Below, piece after piece: positions 63,813 through 64,000 of a stretch of DNA of 64,000 bases; the stretch's first letter is position 1; each line of letters begins with the position of its first letter. The notes under the pieces are model-generated. The model made no database searches, was not told the origin of the DNA, and worked only from the letters and a program-made list of their open reading frames with translations. The position numbers and the translations under genes are program-made. This DNA comes from Verrucomicrobiaceae bacterium (GTDB taxonomy: Bacteria; Verrucomicrobiota; Verrucomicrobiia; Verrucomicrobiales; Verrucomicrobiaceae), in the NCBI GenBank assembly GCA_016795365.1, contig JAEUHN010000004.1:248001-312000 (forward strand), in the 5' to 3' direction.

Positions 63813-64000
63813 TCAGCGCAGATACATAAACTCATTCGCCGCAAGCAAGCCCTGGCACACCAGCGCCCAGGCGCGCTCGGGTTTTTCAGTGGCAGAGACT
63901 TCGCGAACAAAGGCGAGCACGCGTGATTGCTCTTCCTGCGTGGCAGGACGGGAATAGAGGATCTGGTAGGCCTGATCCGCGCGCTGGGCATCGGTTTGGG
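63813..64000 (-). CDS. C-terminus of a DUF1553 (PSD1) protein (5' end outside window)
   Basis: Open on the minus strand from the window edge to the TGA at 63813-63815, encoding about 61 residues: DQAYQILYSRPATQEEQSRV, then ERAWALVCQGLLAANEFMYL-R as the last residues. This is the usual ending of DUF1553, where a row of late helices finishes in NEFxYxx. The remaining part of the protein, presumably with PSCyt1 and DUF1549, lies beyond the window. It is the third PSD1-class gene of this region. Confidence 0.85.
   Translation of the reverse strand, partial: QTDAQRADQAYQILYSRPATQEEQSRVLAFVREVSATEKPERAWALVCQGLLAANEFMYLR

Overview
The window looks like chromosome of a high-GC member of Verrucomicrobiota, probably close to Verrucomicrobiaceae/Prosthecobacter. 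The case rests on families largely confined to the PVC superphylum: DUF1501, DUF1549/DUF1553, the DUF1587-1592-1588-1585 cytochrome protein, DUF1552, DUF1080, the heme-tailed membrane-bound dehydrogenase, several sulfatases, and a giant secreted protein ending in a DADGDG-type tail. It carries about 46 protein-coding loci, one tRNA, several intrinsic terminators and three or four palindromic repeats. There are no rRNA genes, CRISPR arrays or transposase genes.

Region by region. 1-6.4 kb: the N-terminal part of a PVC cytochrome protein (continues off the left edge), a SWIM-SNF2 helicase, a ParA ATPase without parB, an RlmM-like methyltransferase and an ArsC/Spx-like protein. 6.5-12.3 kb: DUF1501, PPC-domain protein and PVC dehydrogenase-cytochrome, a compact module with a GTGA coupling. 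12.4-24.2 kb: mostly housekeeping genes (dnaX, a metal ABC permease, an LRR protein, a pseudopilin, an AraC regulator, tRNA-Gly(GCC), a cyclase-family protein, mgtE, purH, pdxJ-acpS). 24.2-47.9 kb: a long block dominated by secreted carbohydrate and sulfate-ester enzymes, comprising three sulfatases, two BNR sialidase-like proteins, a Gfo/Idh/MocA oxidoreductase, two glycosidase-like proteins, an SGNH esterase, DUF1080-type proteins, DUF1549 and DUF1592 cytochromes, a DUF1552 protein, two tandem PepSY membrane proteins and a radical SAM protein. 47.9-51.9 kb: an unknown secreted protein, coaD, yceD-rpmF and two small exported proteins. 51.9-60.9 kb: one 2989-residue secreted protein with a metzincin-type zinc site, nine Calx-beta domains and carbohydrate-binding-like modules. 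61-64 kb: a fourth sulfatase, a Tat-exported sugar isomerase/epimerase-like protein, a 163-bp MITE-like element and the C-terminus of another DUF1553 protein.

The 26-46 kb block reads as equipment for dismantling sulfated, possibly sialic-acid-like or uronic-acid-containing glycans outside the cytoplasm: sulfatases and an esterase to unmask, glycosidases to cut, oxidoreductase and DUF1080 enzymes to process sugars. This role is inferred from family membership and clustering.

Most notable sequence-level observations. (1) In the giant protein one Calx-beta domain is split by exactly 1131 bp (377 codons) bounded by an 8-nt direct repeat. Removing the insert restores the Calx-beta in frame, and closing the insert on itself restores two complete modules, so it looks like a circularly permuted domain insertion. 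(2) Between 34.7 and 42.3 kb four key genes carry lesions: a one-base frameshift in a T7 run, an in-frame TAA, a sulfatase whose formylglycine cysteine is arginine, and one with CNCSR instead of CxPxR. This is either a decaying locus or sequencing error. (3) An 83-nt palindromic repeat sits in frame inside a radical SAM gene. (4) A MITE-like element with perfect 16-bp inverted termini lies at 63.6 kb.
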